DNA of 64,000 bases from Mactra quadrangularis (GCA_025267735.1 CM046298.1:36641264-36705263), one strand, 5' to 3'; positions 1 through 12,292 are shown, counted from the stretch's first letter. The notes: generated by a model not told the origin, from the sequence alone. Translations and numbers: made by a program.

Positions 1-2090
1 CCTAGTGAGTTCTTTATGTATTGTAAAAATAAACAAAATACCGAACGAATTGTGTCAGCAATATTTTTTAAATCAAAAATACGAAACTTCGAAAAAAATA
101 CACTTGTAAAGAAACTTTTGGACACCAGTGTATTCCTATTCTAATTAAGTTTTTACATATTTAATTAAAATAAATAATTATTATTCAAGATTTAAAACTT
201 GAGCTCTTTCCCCTCACAAATTTGCTATAGTGTTTTATATACAACGTTGCCAAATAATTCATTGTATATTAAATGTATATTAAATTTATTGTTAAAATAA
301 GAAATAGTTATATATCTTTATAAGAAATTGCTAAAATGCCGCGTAGAGCAAAATAAATGAAATAACATTATTTATACATATTATATGAAAAAATTAACTC
401 AATTTGTATAAAAGAGAGAAAACACAGTTCATACTTAGAATATCTTGATAATTTAGTAGAATGACATAGACCGTCGGGTATATGCAACACTGCTCTAACA
501 GTTTTACTAATTATTCAGGAGTCTTGAAAAACGTACTAATTTTTGTTTATATCTTCAACTTAAAGCAAAATTCCAATAAGCCCAAATTGTCTCGCATACA
601 TTAAACTCTGATCGTTCTCTTACGACTGTAAAAATAACCTGGAATTAATTCAAAAATTGCATAACGTTTTTGTTTTTTGTGTGAAAAAAAAAATGATCAA
701 GTTAGAACAGTGTTGCATCTATCTTACGAATTGTGTTTATTTTCCTGGGACATTAAGACATATCGCAGTATGTAAACCAGGTCCCAGAGACATATGTCTT
801 ATATTACAGAGTATCATATTTAAAGATAAATTTATCAGTAAGACACTTGTTTTATTGTTTTCAAATGACTAAATATTCCCCAGAAACCCAACTGAATTAA
901 ATACCATACAGAACAATGCATAAAACACCGACTGGATTCCCTACCTAAGTACATTAATTCCATTCCAAGAATAACGGCGTTCTTGGGGTTTTTCTTTTAC
1001 TTTAATTACTATACAGCATTCTTATGTGATATATCTTAAATATAGTTTATGGTGAACATCTATGCCTATTTAACACCCGATGCCGTTATTTTGCTGGTAC
1101 GTCTTAGAACGGGTTTTAAACTAATCCCTACTTTGTGTTAAATATGACATAAAATCTAATTAACACAAATTAACAGTTCGCGAAAAAAATAAAAAATATA
1201 TATTCTGTTTATTTATGTTAAAGATCTAACACAGTCTTAATGTGTATTATGTAACATCCAATAAACAAATGAAAAATTTAATCCAATTTTAAAGTTTTCT
1301 GTCCAAATAGTTTAAGTCCAAAATTCTAAGAACAAAATCGGTTGAGTAAGTTTTACATAATGATAAATTATTAATATACCGGTGAAGTATTTATTGAAGT
1401 TCTCATAAACAAAAACTTAAGTTTTGTTTAAAATGAATGCAAGATTTTCATCGCTCAATATTTCGTGCTAAGGAGTCCCGTCTTAAGTTTAAAGTGCAGC
1501 TCTTAAATAATCAATCTTTGATCAGACAAAAACCTGTTATGTTTTTAGTGCCTTGAAGTACAAGAACTTGGGTCCTTCAAACCATCTTACAGTATATATA
1601 AACATATGTAAACTGATCTGTGTTGCTTGTAGCTAGTTCCAGTACGCCTACAAGAGCCACTTAATTCCATTCTGTGTATTGTATTTAGTTTATATCATTT
1701 ACCTGTCATGGGGTGCATTAATTGTTTCCCTAAGAATATGCCAATAAAAGCCAGATCACTTATTGGTCAGTCTAAGAATTTAATCTCAGGTATGAAATAT
1801 GCCTGATTTTTGTTCGTATGCTCGCAGTATAGACTAAAGATCAAAACTTAAAAAATTATATTTTTCATTGCCTATACAATATACAAGAAAAAAAAATGAA
1901 AATGACATTTATTTGTCTTTATATTCAACAGAACATTTTGACATATCGGGTGTCGATTTTATCTAACTCAGTTGCGCGACTTTAGTCGGACAATCGCAAA
2001 TAAGTTGGGTCCGTGCGCAGTACAAATCATATAGTAAAGAACACAACAGAACTGAATAGAACAGAAGTATGTATGAAAAGAATGCCTTAC
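1..2090. other. Intronic DNA of the NK-type homeobox gene
   Basis: This lies downstream of the exon 1 donor on the minus strand. It is AT-rich, with no homeobox exon, no recognisable coding exon and no clear transposon. Short ORFs here, for example near 657-872, look like chance. Confidence 0.6.
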
Positions 2091-2649
2091 CTTTGTCTAA
2101 CAAATCGTCAGTTCTCTCATTTTTAATCATTGTCGTAGTGGGTTGTAAACTCCCCTGTGCCGTCTGTGGCAATCCTGACCCCGGTTCGATACTAGAGGGC
2201 GGTGGTTGTGACGGAGGCAAAGCCTGTGATGAACTATGCATATCGTCGTGATCCGATCCCGGGGTATGGGTATCGTGGGTGTCATATACTTCGTGTTTAG
2301 GTGATATTCCATCTGTCTGTAATGGCAACTGCATCCCTGTCGTTAGTGACGTCATCGATGACACCGAAGGACTGCACGTGAGGTTGGTGTACGTCGGCTG
2401 TAGCGATGGTGACGTGTTGTTGCTGCTATAGAGACACGAATTTCCAAGTGTGTTCATCATCGGTGACATCTGTGACATCGAATTCATTTGTTCTCCAAGA
2501 CGAGGTGAATCGTAACTATAGTAACCGGAATTCATGTTAAAACTATTAAAATCCATGCCATAATGAGCTGGCGCTTGCTGTTGTTGTTCCGTCCAACTTA
2601 GAATGTCCTTCACAGTGAATGGCGTTGAAAAGGCATGATTCGAATACAT
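2091..2649 (-). CDS. First coding exon of an NK2/NK4 (tinman-like) homeobox gene; homeobox exon outside the window
   Basis: The exon encodes 186 residues plus one base and ends at a clean donor (CAAAG then GTAAGG), so the intron is phase 1. The start chosen is the ATG at 2649, with A at -3. Residues 9-25 read TPFTVKDILSWTEQQQQ, a good match to the TN (tinman) motif near the N-terminus of NK2-class homeodomain transcription factors, where it binds Groucho-type corepressors. The KDIL core followed by EQQQ is closest to the tinman/Nkx2-5 (NK4) group. The rest is low-complexity Ser/Thr/Pro/Gln/Met-rich sequence, with SPKHEVYD and DHDDMH stretches, and it ends in a charged stretch (KNERTDDLLDK). 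No homeodomain (WFQNRR) was found in 1-2090, so the intron exceeds 2 kb. Family knowledge: these factors specify heart, visceral muscle or pharyngeal tissue. Another NK2 member (Nkx2-1, Nkx2-2) cannot be excluded without the homeodomain. Confidence 0.75.
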
Positions 2650-2869
2650 AGTGTTTTTCAATGAGTATAATTCTTGAAAATCTCAGAAAGTTCTCTAAAA
2701 CATAACGTAAGTGAAGTAGAACTTTGAAGATTGGCAAAAGTGGAACCCACTTGAGTATTAAGCAACTCCGCTTGTGTCAAGATCATAAATTGTCAGTGTT
2801 TAAACATAAGTAAAGTGTTGCAAAAACAGCCTTATGATTCAAAGAGCCAATTCAAATCAGTTCAGATAT

Positions 2870-2930
2870 ATCATTAGCCACGCCTACTTAGATCGCGCAG
2901 CCAATCAGCGGCGTGCGTTTTATAAGCTCT
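2870..2930 (-). promoter_or_regulatory. Candidate promoter-proximal region of the NK-type gene
   Basis: A GC-richer island in AT-rich DNA, about 220-280 bp upstream of the NK ATG. It holds GCCACGCC (KLF/Sp1-like) at about 2878, CCAATCAG at 2901 and TTTTATAAGC at 2918. Read on the minus strand the TATA-like element would place transcription start near 2890. The CCAAT then TATA order also fits a plus-strand promoter, so direction is uncertain. Inference from motifs only. Confidence 0.35.
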
Positions 2931-5184
2931 CGACGAATCAAAACATTCGTATAGATACGGAGTATGCTAGTAACCAAAGAGCTTTGCTTCGTACTAAATT
3001 TATAAAGTTTATGTACATTTCGGATTAGTTAGCTCTATCTTACGACAATATATCGGTACTTTTGAAGATGTAGGATTTAAAAAGCGGAACACGTCGCATG
3101 CCAAAAGATAAGGATGTAATGTACCGTATTTTTGTTAACCCAAGTGATTTACAGGGTATTATATTCCTTGCGTCATCTTTTCCGAAACTATTCAGTTTAT
3201 TGAGCAACAAAAACAATAGCAAAACTAAGACCCCGAGTTTTAAAACATATATATTTTAATATCTGTGATCAATTTTAATAAAAGTTTTGGCATTTTGATA
3301 ATTTCAGCGGCCGGACAAAGTTAAAATATTTAATACTTCAACTCTGAAATGCATACTTTCACTTACCAACTGGAAATGCATTGTGAAAGAAAAATAAATA
3401 AACAAAATATAGGGTCATAATTTCATTATAAAAAATAAATATGGTCTCTTGCAGTTTATAATACAGTTATCACAGTTATACAGTTTATTGCCCAAGACCC
3501 AATAAAAAATTGAGATATCCATATCACACACTTGACCCGAGATTACAGAACGTATAAGATCGATCTCAAAGTTCAACACTCATTTTTTATTTTCCAAACA
3601 TGTTATGTACATCAGGGTATTCCTATTTCTGGGGGAAATGTCATTTAAAGCTGAGTTTAATAACAGACAAATTTATGCTGCGATAAATTAATTCATAGAT
3701 TAATTTTTATAAGATTTAAAAATCAGCTTAAAACATATATCTTATAGTAATTTATTTAAACGAAACAATTCCTTACAACTTACAATAATTACTTTCAAGT
3801 CCACTTCCTGGACCGTCCGCCGGTACTGACCTAGTCGGATAAAATTTCTTGCTCAATGAAACAACAGGGTTGTCTTTGGATGAGGTATACGAGAGATAAT
3901 TCAGCAATAACAGGACTGGTAACATAGAGACATCAATATTTACCATACAAATATAAATTATACACCAAAAAGAAAGAGTAAACACTCTCCATTCAATGGT
4001 AGTAATACAACACATATTTTTATCCAGTCCGTATCAAACCATTCTTTTATAACTATGGAAACGCTGAGGCGGCGCAGCTCAAATTACGTGACGTAATACG
4101 GTGAGATTATGTATCGCCATGTATTAACAAAATAAATGAAAGTGTTCACAGTTCGCCAAAACGTTGCCTTACACAATGGCAACGTACTGACAAATTTTGA
4201 TATCATTCAGATATTGGACTACGATAAAAATCAAGTTACAAGCATCCATGGTTGCAACGTTCAACGTACAAAAATTATACATAATGACAGATTATGAATT
4301 ACGAGCTTTATGCTACAAAATTATCAAGCTGAACCAGTAATAAATTGATTTCATGATTTAAAGTACATTCATATGCATGATCTAGTAGACGAACTGTACT
4401 CACATATTTTTCTTTCTAACAAATATCGTCTCAATAAATAATGATTATTCTGTTTGGCTCTGCACCCTGCCCCATTTCTCTTTTCCACGTCCTTACGCTA
4501 TTCTATGCAGAAACAGTTACTATGAAATATCAACCCTCTGATACGCCCTGTCTCGTTTTTCTGCCTTCCTGTCCTTTTTTAGTTCTAGAATAGGTATAAT
4601 AATAATTATAGTTTGTATATAAAAGTATGAAATGCGAATTATGTTTCTCTTAAAAGCCTCATATGGGATTATAAGACAAGTGTGGTTAAGATTAAGCTTT
4701 CACCGACAAGAATATTTTCTATAAATTAAAACATTTCTGGTCAACTCGAAGAATAATAAAAAAACAAGTAAACATTTACTTATATTAGTTTATTTCTATG
4801 TAATCCGAGGCTCCTTCTTTGTCTCACTGCAAAAAAAGAATTGTCTTCTACGGGTTTTTATCCTTTTACTGTAATTCTAAAAGTCACTGAGTATATCTGT
4901 ATGTACTTGTCTCTGGTAGAGCCTTGCTAGCAAGACATGTCACTTTTTGGTGATATAGTGGCTTATAGAGGCTTTCTTGATTACTATTTTTTCTTTACTA
5001 TTTTGGTCGTCCTGGCCGATTTCTACTTTTCTTTTATTTACTATTTTTTCTTTGTATCTCTAGTTTGTATAGCGCACCGTAATATAATTGTCAATCATTG
5101 TAAGCATCATGTAGATGAAGAATCGACGTCACATCTTTGCGTTCCCGGGTGAGACTAACGATTGAGGTCACACTATGTATCTGT
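2931..5184. other. Intergenic DNA upstream of the NK-type gene
   Basis: No gene seen. It contains the 15-nt palindrome ATTACGTGACGTAAT at 4083-4097 and a SINE-like scrap near 3800-3880 (TTTCTTGCTCAATG). Otherwise it is AT-rich single-copy-looking DNA that could hold enhancers. Confidence 0.4.
4083..4097. promoter_or_regulatory. Perfect palindrome ATTACGTGACGTAAT (bZIP-like site)
   Basis: Two inverted ACGTAAT half sites around a central G form a perfect odd palindrome. TTACGTCA/TTACGTAA-type sites bind PAR/CREB/ATF bZIP proteins. It sits about 1.4 kb upstream of the NK start codon. Function is inferred from the motif only. Confidence 0.3.
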
Positions 5185-5192
5185 GTCTTTAA

Positions 5193-5634
5193 TAGGGCTG
5201 TGAATCGTTGAGCAAGTGGCGATCCGATCCGAACCATGATTCATGTGTAGCGATTCACGAACCGAACCACGAATCACTTGTTAATGGAGAAACATACAGG
5301 AATTCATGAAATAACAAAAATAAGTGAAGAAATACAGAAGCTTTTACTGAATGGAAAACCGTGTACTCCAAACATTTGTATTACTAGACGTTTAATGGGC
5401 ATTTTCAGTGATAACATTTTTGTTTAAATGTGTATCAATCGAAATTTTGTATTAAATTAAAATTTTCCGTAGTAGTGCGGCTCGTTTTCAGTGTTAATTA
5501 TGCTGAAAATGTTCTTTCATGATTTCCAAAAAATAGATCGCGATCTGACGATTTCGGACGTGACGAATATTCATACTCGATTTTCTGGTCGGGATCGCGA
5601 ATACCCGAGTACTCGGATACTCGCAACAGTCCTA
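5193..5634. mobile_element. hAT-like MITE, family A copy 1
   Basis: 442 bp starting TAGGGCTGTGAATCG and ending CAGTCCTA (imperfect terminal inverted repeats). It is flanked by a perfect 8-bp duplication GTCTTTAA (5185-5192 and 5635-5642). An 8-bp TSD with TAGGG..CCCTA ends is characteristic of hAT transposons. There is no transposase ORF. The second copy at 6785 shares both arms and the AAAATAGATCGCGATCTGACG core but lacks about 120 bp of this copy's centre. Confidence 0.9.
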
Positions 5635-5642
5635 GTCTTTAA

Positions 5643-6776
5643 AGAAAAACCAAAAATAAATCTTCAATTAATTCAAACTGTGCGAAGTCTAATATTAAAG
5701 TATTAAATATTTCACACAATTTATTACGAGAACAAGAGCTATAAAACGTTATGTTATCGAGTGTGTCAAAGACACACGCTATACACGATCTAAAAGTTAT
5801 CATAACGCTAGAACTACTTTGTATTTCTGTTCTGGTTTCATGATCTCTTATTTATTAATAGCTTGAACAATTTTCACGAAATGCCTTGTTCCAGCCTCTC
5901 TCATAGACACCCGTCCGCCAGGTTTTCACAACAAATTCTAATTTCCTCAATCATTCGGCTTAAATATGAAACTAGTATTGTGATAACGTGAGATATAGGG
6001 ACGTTGGGAGATTATTCCTTACAGAATATATTCATCTACGGTGTTTCTGGGGGCATGGTTTATATCACTCTAGAAAAACAGAGGTTATGTCTGTATTCAA
6101 GAAGTTTATACGATGGACAAAGAGGGGTATTATATGTTAATTTTCCTCTAAGAAATATGTTATTATCAAGCATTTTATCGGGGGTTATATCTTAAATGAC
6201 TTAAACACTTTGTATTACAAAATAAATATACAATATTTTTCTTACATTTTTGAATGGGAGGCTTTTTATGAATGGAAAATATTTATTTTTGTTTAAATTT
6301 GTGAAACACTCAATATCACTTTAAGGATGTATACTTGCACTTAAAAAATGAATGATAATGACAATTAAATTGAAAACATACCGATGAGCTAATTGATTAT
6401 CAATATGTTGGTAGGTTTTACTAAAAAAAGTTTATGCGAAACATTTTGCATCGGTAAAAATCCAGCCGTTCTACAATGCAAAGCATAGGAAATGTACGAA
6501 TACTCTATATTTTTTTTCAAAACTTGACTCAATTTATACTCCGAAAATCGTTATTTCAGGAATGAATAGTCACATCCCGAGATCTGCAAATAATGCATCC
6601 TTATAGAGCGGACGGACGGACCGTCATTAAAATCAAGCAAAACAAACAAAACAAAAACATTATCTTTGCTTTGTTTCAAATTAATCTAGTGATCAACTAC
6701 CGGACATACGATTGTTTGTTTTAGACCATTGTTATAGATATAATCCATTTAAAGTATGTAAGCCACTTGAGTAAAT
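5643..6776. other. Spacer between the two family A MITEs
   Basis: No gene seen. There is a short GGACGGACGGACC run at about 6609. The small ORF at 6004-6195 has no recognisable homology or splice context. Confidence 0.4.
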
Positions 6777-6784
6777 GAAATAAC

Positions 6785-7108
6785 TAGGGCTGTGGATCGT
6801 TGAGCAAGTGGCGATCCGATCCGAACCACGATTCATGTGTAGCGATTCACTAACCGAACCACGAATCACTTGTTAATGGAGAAATATACATTTTTTTAAA
6901 AATGTGTATCAATCGAAATTTTGTATTAAATTAAAAATTTCCTTAGAAGTGTGGCTCGTTTTCAGTGGTAATTATGCTGAAAATGTTCTTTCATTATTTC
7001 CAAAAAATAGATCGCGATCTGACGGATCCGGACGTGACGAATATTCGTACTCGATTTTCTGGTCGGGATCGCGAATACCCGTGTACTCGGATACTCGCAG
7101 CAGCCCTA
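6785..7108. mobile_element. hAT-like MITE, family A copy 2 (internally deleted)
   Basis: 324 bp from TAGGGCTGTGGATCG to CAGCCCTA, flanked by a perfect 8-bp TSD GAAATAAC (6777-6784 and 7109-7116). It is about 120 bp shorter than copy 1 through loss of the central part, while the outer arms are nearly identical. Non-autonomous. Confidence 0.9.
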
Positions 7109-7116
7109 GAAATAAC

Positions 7117-8013
7117 TGTCTTTAGCGACTATTAGTGACATGGCCATCGTTGCAAACCTACCGTACTCATACGTAATATCGCTGACAAATTATATCCTAG
7201 GTTTCAGAGGATATGTCATGCCTAAAGTTTAACCTAATCATTGTTCTGCCTGATTTCTTTAAAAGCTTAATTTTACTTTGAGATTTCTTGCAAATAGTTA
7301 AAGCCGCTTATCAAACGTCTATTTTATGTATATCCAAAACCTTGGTAAAAGAAGCAAACCGGAGATGAAGTGGTCAAGTCATTTTCAGTCAACTATATTC
7401 TTGTACAAATAGCCATTATAAAAGGCCAAAATGTCAGACATTCGGTACGCCAGAACTGAAAAAAATGTCGAACCAAAGCTAGTATCGCAAAGCAGGAGTA
7501 TTGCATACACGTGGGAACAAATCTTGTCGATAGAATTTCATCCTATCCACAATTCACAATTAAGAACTTGTAATTCGTACAAAAATGGTGCTCGCTGATT
7601 CATACGCACACATAAGTACATATAAATACATAAAGCGCTTTTTTTTTATCAAATTATGAGTATATTGAATGTCGCTTTATGTAACTCACATCTTCGACTT
7701 AACTATACACTGTATTAAAAAGTTTTATTTATTCTAACATGGTATTATATTCAAATTTTATTTTTCGCGGTTCGTGCATGCTTCTTTTAGACTTCATTAA
7801 AAAAAGTTAGTATTGTTATTTCTGCATTAGAATAAGTTATCTAACTAGAAACTGAATTGTACGAATAAAAATGCAACAAGGCATTCACCACACACAATTG
7901 TTAGGAATACATTTTGTATACTAATTTATAATGATCGATAATAGACCTCAAAACGAACCGAAACCGTATTATGAGTGACTCGTGGTAGACATAATTCTGC
8001 TTAATTCACGTCC
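7117..8013. other. Intergenic DNA without recognised features
   Basis: AT-rich; no coding exon, tRNA or clear repeat recognised. Confidence 0.4.
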
Positions 8014-8022
8014 ATCTGGAAT

Positions 8023-8419
8023 CAATCTAATTAAAACCCGATCTAAAATTTTCCGCTCGCCTACTCGCTAATTTAGATCTGGCCGTTTTCTTACGAGGGT
8101 CACGTTCAGGCGACCTTTTCTCGTTATAATATTCATGACGAAATTGTTATGATCAGTAACTTGTTTACATCGTCTACGTCACGCAATTTGAAATAAGCCG
8201 TCCAATAGCAGACTGTGAATAACACCGCTGTCAAATTCGCTCGCCAACCTTGGTCTAAAAATAGAAATTACGAAACCAAAATTCTATTAATAGCGTTTCG
8301 TCTAGATGAATGCTACGCATTGATGGGTCTACATAAAGGTCATTTCGACGTGACCCTCCATGGGAACCTTAGAGATCCTGTACGACAACGCTCTACAGGA
8401 TATCTGTTTACGGAGATTG
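8023..8419 (+). mobile_element. Mutator-like (9-bp TSD) MITE, family M copy 1
   Basis: 397 bp starting CAATCTAATTAAAACCCG and ending TTTACGGAGATTG, flanked by a perfect 9-bp TSD ATCTGGAAT (8014-8022 and 8420-8428). Ends are short CAATCT/AGATTG inverted repeats. The interior holds GCTCGCCTACTCGCTAATTTAGATC and a CGTCTACGTCACGCAATTTG block found in all long copies. A 9-bp TSD is typical of MULE transposons in general. No transposase. Confidence 0.85.
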
Positions 8420-8445
8420 ATCTGGAATTGATATGATTAACAGTT

Positions 8446-8640
8446 ATTGTTTGATTTTATTCAACTGTCAGTGGTGCAAACATTAACCCCACTGATGTAA
8501 ATATTTACTACAGTACTTCCGTACAAGCAATCGATAAAAATTGATACAGAATTTATGTACGGGGATTATTAAACAAATATTCACTAACTAAATCAGCGGG
8601 ATTAATGCATGCGCCTCTGGAAGTTGAATGATATTTAAAA
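8446..8640. mobile_element. Palindromic MITE, family P copy 1
   Basis: About 195 bp. The left end reads ATTGTTTGATTTTATTCAAC followed by TGTCAGTGGTG; the right end is the inverted AGTTGAATGATATTTAA. A shared interior (ATTAACCCCACTGAT near the left, AATCAGCGGGATTAATGCAT near the right) makes it nearly a full palindrome. The same family recurs at 9110, 30321, 50037, 53255, 54982 and 59080. The TSD could not be decided. Confidence 0.7.
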
Positions 8641-9109
8641 AGATCTTTTGATTATTTTATGGAGATTTTCTTTTTTTAACGTAAGACTATTCGAGTCGTA
8701 AGTTTATTTTAGTAAAATGAGGTTTAGTTTTTTTTACTTTTTAAATAAGAAGGTCATGTTTAAAAAGAATCTTGGGTTAATCCTAAAATTACATTTTGGG
8801 TCTAAACAATGTTTAGCTCAGTCTAAAACCGTACGCGATGATGTATGAGCCCAGCCAGATACACACTGGCTCGTCATGATGGCGACATTTTGTTATAATT
8901 ATATAGATGCTACCTTCTGGCATTGTATAGAAAGTCTTTAATTATTCCTGGAATACAATCTATGGAATGTATACTATAATGAGGCGGGGATATTTAGCTT
9001 AACAATTATACTGTAGTAGATTTTTGAGACTAAAGTTTTATATGAAATAAGTCCAAAATATTAAATTCACGATATTTAACGGTTTTTTACATTTGTATTT
9101 CAGGTTATT

Positions 9110-9307
9110 ATTGTTTAATTCCATTCAACTGTGAATGGCGTATACATTAACCCCGCTGATTGAAATACTTAATATATGTTTGATTTTTATCGTACATAAA
9201 TAAGGACATATATTTTTATCAATTGTGAGTACAGAAGTTCTGTAGTGAGTATTTAATTCAGTGGGGTTAATGCATGTCCAAATGATAGTTGAGTAAAATT
9301 TAACAAT
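9110..9307. mobile_element. Palindromic MITE, family P copy 2
   Basis: From ATTGTTTAATTCCATTCAAC to GAGTAAAATTTAACAAT, with the family core CATTAACCCCGCTGAT and the inverted CAGTGGGGTTAATGCATG. Both ends are intact. Confidence 0.75.
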
Positions 9308-9356
9308 ACGAGCTTAATAGTATTTGTATAATTAGCGGTTTTTATTTATTTATGCC

Positions 9357-9480
9357 GCTGTTCAAGACGTTGCTCTGAGGTAGAACGCAGTTCGATTCCC
9401 GGCTCCGGAGTAGTATACACTACCGTATAAAAGTATTTTAAACTCAAAATAACTCCATCTAGGGATTAATCTTACCCTAT
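9357..9480 (+). repeat. Possible tRNA-headed SINE fragment
   Basis: GAGGTAGAACGCAGTTCGATTCCCGG resembles the A/B-box end of a tRNA-derived SINE (B box GTTCGATTCC). There is no second copy in the window, so this is tentative. Confidence 0.3.
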
Positions 9481-9525
9481 TGTGTTAAGGCACTACTTAT
9501 ACTACATGCAGCTTTTGGAGTCCCG

Positions 9526-9571
9526 CATTCTCGTACCCAGACAATCTTGATAACCTCTGGGTACGAGAATG
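9526..9571. repeat. Short foldback: CATTCTCGTACCCAG hairpin
   Basis: CATTCTCGTACCCAGA is followed about 14 bases later by TCTGGGTACGAGAATG, a near-perfect 46-nt hairpin. Related pieces lie at 16650-16724 and 17902-17938. Confidence 0.7.
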
Positions 9572-10585
9572 GGAGTACCCAGACTTAGAGGGAGAAGTGA
9601 CGCTTTGAGTCAAGGAAAGACTCGTGTTTACGTCTTGTTTTGAAACATTGAAAAACGTCTTGTTTACGAATGGATGAAATGGCCTATACATTAGTATTGT
9701 CTTTATATTATCAAAGCTTTGTTTGAACAACAAATATAGACTATCTTGTTCCTTGATCTTAAAGATCTAATGATTAATTAAATATAATTGTCACGTGACA
9801 CCCTTAACAGAGCAAGGCGGATCTAAAGATTTTGTATATAATGAATAACGGGACAGAAAAGACGAAAAACAAACTACATGTATATTAAAGATTATACTGC
9901 ACAAAGGATTCTTTGTTTCACTTCCGGAAATCCGATTTTTGATGAAACCGGAAGTCGACAAGGAGATGATTATTTGTACGATGAAACAAAAATCTGACAC
10001 TTGTAATGAGTTGATGACTTTTATTTAATGATTATCTTTTTTATTACAAAATAGAAGAGGGTAATGTTTAAACTTTTCTTTGAAAACTTGCACTGTTAAT
10101 TACTAATGTATGCTGCAAGCCAAGTAGTTACTTGCATTTGGCACTTAGATTGTGGAAGTAAAAGGACAAAGATAAGTCGAGCGATAACAAACTATCCATT
10201 CGGAACATCTCGACAATTTATTGAATAAATAGTGAATGGCCGAGTAGTTCCGAATGCAAAGTTTGGTCAAGATTCACAATTTAAAGATACTCTTTGTTGG
10301 ACCTTGTTGTGTAGCTTGAAGTCATTACATAAAATTTTAATTAGATTTTATAATTTAACAAGTTTCGTTGAAATAGTTTGGATAGGGTATGTGTTACACA
10401 GGAATACAAGCTTTTTGATCAAATTTTGACTATTTCAGTATCCATAGCACCCAGAATTTTAGTCAGAAAAAGAAAAGACAATACCGTGCATAATCTACTC
10501 ATTGCAATGTGTTGACAAACCAAGTTTCAGCAAAATAGCTTGCCAATGGATTCTTTTTTCGATATCCCGGGATCCAGATTTAAGC
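9572..10585. other. Intergenic DNA without recognised genes
   Basis: Nothing recognised apart from the inverted half-repeat GGAAATCCGATTTTTGATG / ACCGGAAGTC near 9924-9958. The ORFs at 9791-10000 and 10232-10429 have no homology that I recognise. Confidence 0.4.
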
Positions 10586-10645
10586 GGACAGACAGACAGA
10601 CAAAGAGACAGACAGACAGACAGACGGACAGACAGACGGACGGAG
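10586..10645. repeat. (GACA)n microsatellite
   Basis: About 15 GACA/GACG tetramers, interrupted once by AAGA. It is preceded by AGCGGA, as is the GGAC run near 6606, which suggests both are tails of one dispersed repeat. Confidence 0.9.
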
Positions 10646-10738
10646 TGCAAACCGGTAGGGGCTAATAAGCTGGTTGCTAATTCATTGTGTCCATGGAAAA
10701 AATGTCAATTGTCATATAAATACAGTCTTAATATTTAA

Positions 10739-11074
10739 AGTACTAGTTCACAGATTTTATTTATTTTTTCTATAATTTCAAAAGACCATTCAGTGTCTGT
10801 AATTGTGTCAAAAATTAATTTTTATTATTTTAAGACACACTGACCTATTTGTAGCAAGAAATATACAATAAAAGTCACAAAAAGCACTAAAAGTGTCTAT
10901 ACCGTGACATACGGGGTAGTTATTTACTACGTAAAACATTTGTAGTTGTATGTCAATTTGCACTTAAATTGTCAATATCAGAACACTACTTTCCTGCTTC
11001 CTAAAATATTTCCATACAATTTTGATAGTTTTAGAAAAAGTAGATATTAAAGTTGAAATCTGTGAATGAGTTAC
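10739..11074. mobile_element. TTAA-flanked MITE, family T2 copy a
   Basis: About 336 bp, bracketed by TTAA on both sides (10735-10738 and 11075-11078). Inverted ends are AGTACTAGTTCACAGATTTT and AAATCTGTGAATGAGTTAC. The interior TGTCAATTTGCACTTAAATTG and ATCAGAACACTACTTTCCTG recur at 34396-35133 and 57837-58580. TTAA target duplication is typical of piggyBac and Kolobok elements; which of these is unknown. Confidence 0.7.
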
Positions 11075-11216
11075 TTAAACCATTCATAAGCACTGGACAT
11101 TTGGGCCAGCAAATAGCCTTTTACAGGACCGAATGAAAGTTTACAGTACCAAAGAAAAAATCTTAGCGATATGCTTAAATATGCCGTCTATTTTAACGAT
11201 TTAGCTTAATGTATTC

Positions 11217-11616
11217 CAATCTCCGTAAACAGATATCCTGTAAAGCATTGTCGTACAGGATCTCTTCTATCTCAATGGAGGGTCACGTCGAGATGACCTT
11301 TATGTCGACTAATCAATGCGTGGCTTTCAACTGGACGAAACACTCAGATTAATAACATTTTGATTTCGTCATTTCTAATTTTAGACCAAGGTTTGCGAGC
11401 TAATTTAACAGCGGTATTATTCACCGTCTGCGATTGGACGGCTCATTTCAAATTGCGTGACGTAGACGATGTACACACGTAACGTATCATAACAATTTCG
11501 TCATTAATATTATGATGAGAAAAGGTCACCTGAACTTGACCCTCGTTTGAAAAAGGCCAGATCTAAATTAGCGAGTAGGCGAGCGGAAAATTTTAGATCG
11601 GGGTTTAATCAGATTG
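11217..11616 (-). mobile_element. Mutator-like MITE, family M copy 2
   Basis: 400 bp, inverted relative to copy 1 (CAATCTCCGTAAACAG first, TTAATCAGATTG last), with a perfect 9-bp TSD AATGTATTC (11208-11216 and 11617-11625). Confidence 0.9.
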
Positions 11617-11974
11617 AATGTATTCTTTAGTTAAATAAACAATATAACAACAGATAACCATTTTTATTGAATATGAAAAATCGTGGCTGCATAAAGTTGG
11701 TGGACCGTCTGGCCACTCACATTCTAAAATCACTGGACTGACGTTCATTCATGTGGACTCGGTCCACCGGCTCGAAATTCAAAGTCTGTCAATATGGGTT
11801 GGTCTACGACACATGGCACTTAGTCACGTATTTAAATGGCGAGCCTAGCTAAACAATATCTTCAATCGTTGACTAGACTAAAACTATGACGTGGACGATA
11901 CTAACTTTACAAAGATAGTAATGATTTTTGCTCAGTTTGACTCAGAGATTGTGAGATCTTTGGTACAGGTTGTT

Positions 11975-12292
11975 AGTTTGTTTGTTTGTTTGTTTTTGGG
12001 GTTTAACGCGTAGCAATACATTGTATAGGTCATATAACGGCGGTCAATCAACCTACTCACTCCTCCTGGAAAGGCTAAATCTCTGGATTTAGCTGTTAAC
12101 AAACTAATAAGCGCAAACTTTCGTCATTGACTGACAACTGCCCTACATGATAATATCATTGGTAGGAGGGAGAATGGCCGTAGAAATAATTTCATGACCA
12201 AGCTCCACTAAAGTATGCCCCGCCCGAGAATCGAACCCACGACCCCTCGATCAGTAGACTTGTGTTTTACAAACTAAGCTAGCCGGGCGGCT
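11975..12292 (-). mobile_element. tRNA-derived SINE, family S1, near full length
   Basis: Read on the minus strand it starts with a tRNA-like head GCCGCCCGGCTAGCTTAG, with B box GGGTTCGATTCTC inside a CCGCCCGG..CGGGCGGG acceptor-like pairing. The body follows (CATACTTTAGTGGAGCTTGG, TGGAGAATGGCC region). It ends in a GTTAAACCCCAAAAAC(AAAC)n tail, the (TTTG)n at 11975-11996. Other S1 copies are at 28602, 33711, 45636 and 54250. Confidence 0.85.

Noticed and set aside
1..2090. Homeobox exon for the NK gene
   Set aside because: Searched the minus strand for WFQNRR-type codons; none found, so it must lie beyond the window.
5491..5706. Similar small ORFs in both family A MITEs (also 6904-7125)
   Set aside because: Frames are shared only because the MITE arms are repeats; they extend past the element ends into unrelated flanks.
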